A stretch of 5,730 nt of DNA from Candidatus Peribacteria bacterium (GTDB lineage: Bacteria > Patescibacteriota > Gracilibacteria > UBA1369 > LOWO2-01-FULL-3), in NCBI GenBank assembly GCA_943359415.1, contig CALRHQ010000056.1, positions 1 to 5,730 on the forward strand. Reading direction: 5' to 3'. Made by a program: the position numbers and the translations under genes. The notes beneath the pieces are model-generated. The model saw nothing but the letters and a program-made list of their open reading frames with translations, ran no database searches and was not told the origin of the DNA. Shown piece by piece: positions 1 through 4,100 of the stretch; the stretch's first letter is position 1; each line of letters opens with the position of its first letter.

Positions 1-2
1 TA

Positions 3-95
3 AAATCATTTTTGGTCTCATTTCTACTCATAAATATGGGACTTACGATTTATGCATTTGCTACATTAGCTGGTAATTCTCAAAAAGCATTTGCG
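3..95 (+). other. Signal peptide of gene 1 (n-region cut off)
   Basis: The hydrophobic stretch FLVSFLLINMGLTIYAFATL is followed by a polar segment and A-F-A, a fair type I signal peptidase site after residue 28 counted from the TTG at 12. A lysine codon at 3-5 suggests that the positively charged n-region straddles the window edge. There is no lipobox cysteine. If it is not cleaved, this segment would act as a signal anchor. Confidence 0.6.
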
Positions 96-1022
96 TTGAA
101 TCCTCTTGATAAAATACAGGAAATAGGAGGGCAAACGAAAACCCCACAAAGTCCGGGACTTCCAAGTTTCACGACAGGACAGCATCCTGACGCACCGCCT
201 GATTATGCACAACCTGGTACGGGAACACTGACAAGTCCTGTATTTTTCGCCTTAGATATGGCGAAATTAGCACTTAGCGGAATTGCAATGATTATGATTG
301 TGGTTGCGGCAATTAAGCTGATCTCAACAACAAATGAAGAAGATGCTGCTAAGGCTAAAAAAACACTTATATACGCAATAGCGGGAATGATCCTTATTCA
401 ACTTGCGGAGGTAATTGTTCGAAATATGTTCTTTGGAGAGCAAGGCGATGCATTCGAAAATATAGCAGTAACAAAACTATATGCAGAGCAGACAGTCGCT
501 CAAGTAAGAAATGTTATAGGGCTTGTAGAGGCATTCCTTGGAATAGGTGCGGTACTTATAATAATAATTCGTGGGTTTAAAGTAATGACAAGTGGTGGAA
601 GCGAAGAAGAGCTTACGAAGGCAAAGCAACATTTAGGTTATGCGATTGCCGGCCTTTTTGTGATTATGCTTTCAGAAGTTGTAATACGTGGAGTTGTTTT
701 TCCAGAAAACGGAGAAGCAATGCCTAATCCAGAGATTGCAAAATTTATAATAGTAAAAATAGTAAATTATGTAGTTGGATTTATTTCAATAATTGCATTC
801 ATTGCTCTTTTCTATTCAGGATATTTGTACGTTACATCTGCCGGCGATGAAGAGGCTACGACAAAAGTAAAAAAAATATTTACAGCTGCGGTTATTGCCG
901 TAATATTGGCATTTGGCGCATTCGCGATAGTGAATACATTGATAACATTTACACCATATTACGGTACAACGCCCGAAGGCGCGATTCCTCCAAGCGCAAC
1001 GTCAACGCCGGAGGTAAAATAG
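3..1022 (+). CDS. Membrane protein with three tandem T4SS-pilin-like hairpins (5' partial)
   Basis: Residues are counted from the TTG at 12. The frame is open to the left edge, and in-frame Lys-Ser-Phe codons at 3-11 precede that TTG, so the real start probably lies just upstream. No Shine-Dalgarno sequence supports TTG 12 or the ATG at 36. A signal peptide core ends near QKAFA (residue 28). A Pro/Gly/Thr-rich exported linker follows (about 40-75). Then come three two-helix hairpins at about 77-141, 165-230 and 246-313. Each has a loop of the form S/T-x-x-E-E or S-G/A-G-S/D-E-E, followed by K-A-K-K, K-A-K-Q or K-V-K-K. The tail (314-336) is rich in Pro, Ser and Thr, and the stop is TAG. The fold resembles VirB2/TrbC and the Pfam T4SS_pilin family (family identity from memory). 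Known VirB2-type pilins usually have one hairpin, so three in one chain suggests a membrane base rather than a polymerising pilin. The biochemical role is unknown. Confidence 0.88.
   Translation, partial: KSFLVSFLLINMGLTIYAFATLAGNSQKAFALNPLDKIQEIGGQTKTPQSPGLPSFTTGQHPDAPPDYAQPGTGTLTSPVFFALDMAKLALSGIAMIMIVVAAIKLISTTNEEDAAKAKKTLIYAIAGMILIQLAEVIVRNMFFGEQGDAFENIAVTKLYAEQTVAQVRNVIGLVEAFLGIGAVLIIIIRGFKVMTSGGSEEELTKAKQHLGYAIAGLFVIMLSEVVIRGVVFPENGEAMPNPEIAKFIIVKIVNYVVGFISIIAFIALFYSGYLYVTSAGDEEATTKVKKIFTAAVIAVILAFGAFAIVNTLITFTPYYGTTPEGAIPPSATSTPEVK
240..434 (+). repeat. Hairpin unit 1 of gene 1 (T4SS-pilin-like)
   Basis: Residues about 77-141 of gene 1. Helix A is about 86-104 (ALSGIAMIMIVVAAIKL). The loop STTNEEDAAKAKK is acidic then lysine-rich and so probably cytoplasmic. 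Helix B is about 119-136, with YAIAG at 121-125 and the motif A-E-V-I-V-R at 132-137. The segment after helix B (F-G-E-Q-G-D-A) resembles the same position in unit 2. Confidence 0.75.
504..701 (+). repeat. Hairpin unit 2 of gene 1 (T4SS-pilin-like)
   Basis: Residues about 165-230 of gene 1. Helix A is about 168-186 and is very rich in Ile, ending in R-G-F-K. The loop TSGGSEEELTKAKQH follows. Helix B is about 208-229, with YAIAG at 210-214 and S-E-V-V-I-R at 221-226. In helix B and the segment after it, unit 2 is closer to unit 1 than to unit 3. Confidence 0.78.
747..950 (+). repeat. Hairpin unit 3 of gene 1 (T4SS-pilin-like)
   Basis: Residues about 246-313 of gene 1. Helix A is about 250-274 and contains V-N-Y-V-V-G-F. 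The loop is TSAGDEEATTKVKK. Helix B is about 290-312, with F-G-A-F-A-I-V-N-T at 301-309. The E-x-x-x-R pair of units 1 and 2 is absent. It aligns almost without gaps with the single hairpin of the next gene (V-N-F-V-L-G-F, TAAGEEEKTGKAKK, G-S-F-A-F-V-N-T). Confidence 0.8.
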
Positions 1023-1073
1023 ATTGCTATAAATATTTAAAAAAAATATAATCAGATAAAGTGCCTCACCACT
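1023..1073 (+). other. Intergenic gap: no terminator, no Shine-Dalgarno
   Basis: These 51 bases separate the two genes. They contain the candidate promoter and an A/T-only palindrome (AAATATTT, 1031-1038), but no GC-rich hairpin with a T-run. The bases just before the ATG at 1074 read GTGCCTCACCACT, which has no purine-rich ribosome site. An in-frame TAA at 1038-1040 with no start codon between it and 1074 makes ATG 1074 the first possible start of the second gene. Confidence 0.7.
1024..1052 (+). promoter_or_regulatory. Candidate sigma-70-type promoter for the PKD gene
   Basis: TTGCTA (1024-1029) and TATAAT (1047-1052) are separated by exactly 17 bases. The -10 box is a perfect consensus and the -35 box matches at four of six positions. 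Transcription would begin near 1059-1061, leaving an untranslated leader of only about 13-15 bases before the ATG at 1074. The region is AT-rich, so a chance TATAAT is possible. Read-through from gene 1 is equally plausible, since no terminator is visible in the gap. Confidence 0.4.
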
Positions 1074-1166
1074 ATGAAAAATAGAATAAATAAAATAACA
1101 AAAATTGCTTTAATATTAGGAGTTTTTGCGACACTTTTTTCGGCGAACATGCTTGTGGCATCTGCG
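1074..1166 (+). other. Signal peptide of the PKD protein
   Basis: A lysine/arginine-rich n-region (K2, R4, K7, K10) is followed by the hydrophobic core IALILGVFATLF and then A-S-A at 29-31 before Asp-Trp. This is a good type I cleavage site with no lipobox cysteine. It supports ATG 1074 as the true start and places the following linker outside the membrane. Confidence 0.85.
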
Positions 1167-4100
1167 GATTGGCAGGACGATTTGAAAGATGAAGCGAAAA
1201 AACTTTTTACAACAAAAGAACAAGGTCAAGATTTTTCACAATTCAAGCCTGGAGAAAGCCTTACTCTAGGGAAAGAAGGTATAAATCCTGCGCTTACACA
1301 ATCAAGTGATATACGTGAATATGCATTAAAAGTTGTAAATTTTGTCCTTGGATTTTTAGGACTTATTGCAGTTTTGATTGTCATATATGCAGGTATTCTT
1401 TATTTGACGGCAGCTGGTGAAGAAGAAAAAACAGGGAAAGCGAAAAAAGCGATAACCTTTGCGATCATAGGACTGATTATCGTTGTCGGATCATTTGCAT
1501 TTGTTAATACGATAATAGGTGGAATTGGTGGAGGTGGAACCGGCGGTACAGGTGGCGGAAAAGTTGTTGGTGTAAATTATGGAAATAGTTTCAATGCTTC
1601 GGCAATACAGGTTCAAAGTGTTGCAAAAGAAATTTATTCAAATTTCTTGCTTTTTGCTCAAAGTGCTGAAGAAATAAAAGGAGTGGTAAACGACTCAAAC
1701 AAAGATTCTCTAAATTATTCAAAAGTCCTTGTTTCAAGACAAGACGTGTTGAACTTTTTATTTAGCGAAAAGGAAAAAGTTTCTAATATTCGAGGAAGGA
1801 TTTCACAGTTTTCAACGGCATATGTGCAAGCAAATATATTGATAAACAAGATAGAAACTCAGATGGATGCGATAAAAATAATCCCTGAAATGTTAGTAAA
1901 ATATGATCCGGCGACAGGAACAGTTGGAGACTGTGCGGATCCTACAAAAGATGTATGTACAACGTATCCAAAAAGTCTTTATGAAAAATGGACAGAAATA
2001 AAGGCAGAAATTAATAGTCCGGAAAGTGGTCTTATAAAACTTTTTGAAGCGGTCAAGCTTGACTATCTTGATAGATTGAAAAATGATTACATGCCGGAGC
2101 TTTATGCTATGAAACAAATCTTCGGAGGCTTTGATGCAACAAAGGATGCAGGATCAAGTGTCGCAAAAGCATTTAATGATATGATGGCCGATTATGGATA
2201 TAATCCTGCAAATCCAAATACGTATCCGTCAGGATCATTCCTTTATAGAATACAAAATTGGAGTGTAACAACTTCATCAACTACCGACATTAGCGGAGCG
2301 ACACAGTTGCTTGTGAAAATATTGAAAGCACAAATTGCATTTGCTGATGGGCTTCAATCTGTTCAAAGTGTGGAAGCGCATTTGAGTGCAAATGTTGTAG
2401 AAGGAAACGGACCATTGGTTGTTACCTTCAATGCACTTGATTCAAAAGATCCTGCGGGAGGAAGTATTATAGATAAAAGTATAGATTGGACAAATCTTGG
2501 TGGGTCAAAAACTTTCACTGGAACTTCTGTAGATGTTTCGGATGCAGTGGTTTGTACGGCACCAATTGAAAAGGAAATTTATGGACCTGCCTATAGACAG
2601 TGTACATTCAGATATCCAGGTACATATGTTGCGACAGTAACAATACATTCAAACGACCCGACAAAATACGTACCTGGAATGAGCAGTTTGGTCATCAAGG
2701 TAAACCCACCTACAACAAAAATAGATTTACAGGTTGGTGTTCAAAACAAAAAGATTCCTATCATGTCGTATTACGAAAACGGAATTTTAAAAAATGATAA
2801 AGATCTTCTAAGTGTTACCTTAAACGAAGCTAAAAAGGGAATAATCTTCGATGCTTCAAAAACTGAAAATGTAGAAAATTATAAATGGAGTTTTGGTTCC
2901 GGAAAAGTTTCAGGAACAAGTAATAATGCTGTAGATACAGATCAAACCGGGCAACAAACAGTCGTTTTTGAAACAGAAGGAAAGAATGTTATCAAACTTG
3001 ATGTCATGAGCAAGCTTGGAGAATTGGACAGTAAAATATTTGTCCTTGATGTAAGAAATGTCGCTGCAAGAATTCAGGTTTCTCCAAATGAAAATATTTT
3101 CATAAACAGACCTACTATAATAGACGGAACACAATCATCAGCTTCTTCAGGAAAAATAAAATCATATGAATGGAAAATAACAAAAACTTCAGGAGAAGTT
3201 AAAGAAATTGATTTAGGTCAAAATGTAAACAAGAGTTCATTTATCCATAAATTCAAAGAACCAGGGAAATACAAAATAGATTTAAAAGTAACAGGTGACC
3301 TTGAAACAGTTCAGGCGGAACCATATGCATTGACAGTGGAATCTCAAGCGCCTAAGGCGATCTACGAATATTCAATTCCAGATTCTTCACAGCCAGGAAC
3401 GGTCAATTTTAATGCTTCGAAAAGTTTCGATCCTGATGGAATAAATCCATTTATAACATACAAATGGAGTATTTCACCGGATTCAAAAAATGGAGACAAT
3501 TGGGTGTTACTTGATGGAAGCACTATAAGTGACAAAAATCCGACGATAAAATTTAGAAAGAAAGATGATTATAAGGTTACATTGAGGGTATCAGATTCAA
3601 GTACTACAGGATCTGGATTGAAAGAGGAATACACGGAAGTCACAAAAACCGTATCAATACAAAATGTATTGGATGTCGCTTGGGGAGGCTCTCAGGTCAC
3701 AACTGCTGTGATCAATTCAGAAGGTAAAGCAACTGTAAATTTCCTTCTAGTAAGCGAAAATGCGATTGCCTATGAAATAAAATTCGGAGATGGGGATTCA
3801 AGTACAGGAGACATTCAACAATCAAAAGTAATTCCGCATACATACGCGAAAGCCGGGAAATATGATGTCAAAGCCACGGTTTATGATGAAAATGATAACG
3901 ACAATTCGCTAACAAAGAAAATATTTATCGGAGGAGGAGACACACCTGTCGCAAAAATGACGGTATTCGTAAATGGCATTGAAATCACAGATTTATCAGA
4001 TGAAATCAAGGCTTCAAAAGGCGACGTAATTACGTTTGACGCAAGTGAATCAAAAAATACAGACGGAACTGGAAGGAATCTAAAATATAATTGGGACTTT

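Noticed and set aside
1010..1032. GGAGG at 1010-1014 followed by TTG at 1024, like a ribosome site and start.
   Set aside because: The TTG is followed at once by CTA and TAA, so no protein results. GGAGG is simply the Pro-Glu-Val codons at the end of gene 1 and is about 60 bases from the next gene's ATG.
1031..1038. Palindrome AAATATTT as a terminator or operator.
   Set aside because: It is A/T only, eight bases long, with no loop or following T-run, and is expected by chance in this gap.
1061..1084. A seven-codon GTG frame overlapping the ATG of the PKD gene, a possible leader peptide.
   Set aside because: It has no ribosome site and no regulatory codon pattern. A frame this short arises easily by chance.
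1518..1559. Glycine-rich stretch as a DNA microsatellite or phase-variable repeat.
   Set aside because: The codons are mixed and no unit repeats exactly, so slippage is unlikely. It is better read as a protein hinge.
1893..2117. 74-codon reverse open frame with several cysteines.
   Set aside because: It is antisense to the continuous long gene and has no ribosome site or recognisable motif. Its length is expected by chance in AT-rich complement sequence.
2600..2797. 65-codon forward open frame.
   Set aside because: It lies wholly inside the PKD gene in another frame, has a composition without domain features, and the long frame there carries clear PKD strands.
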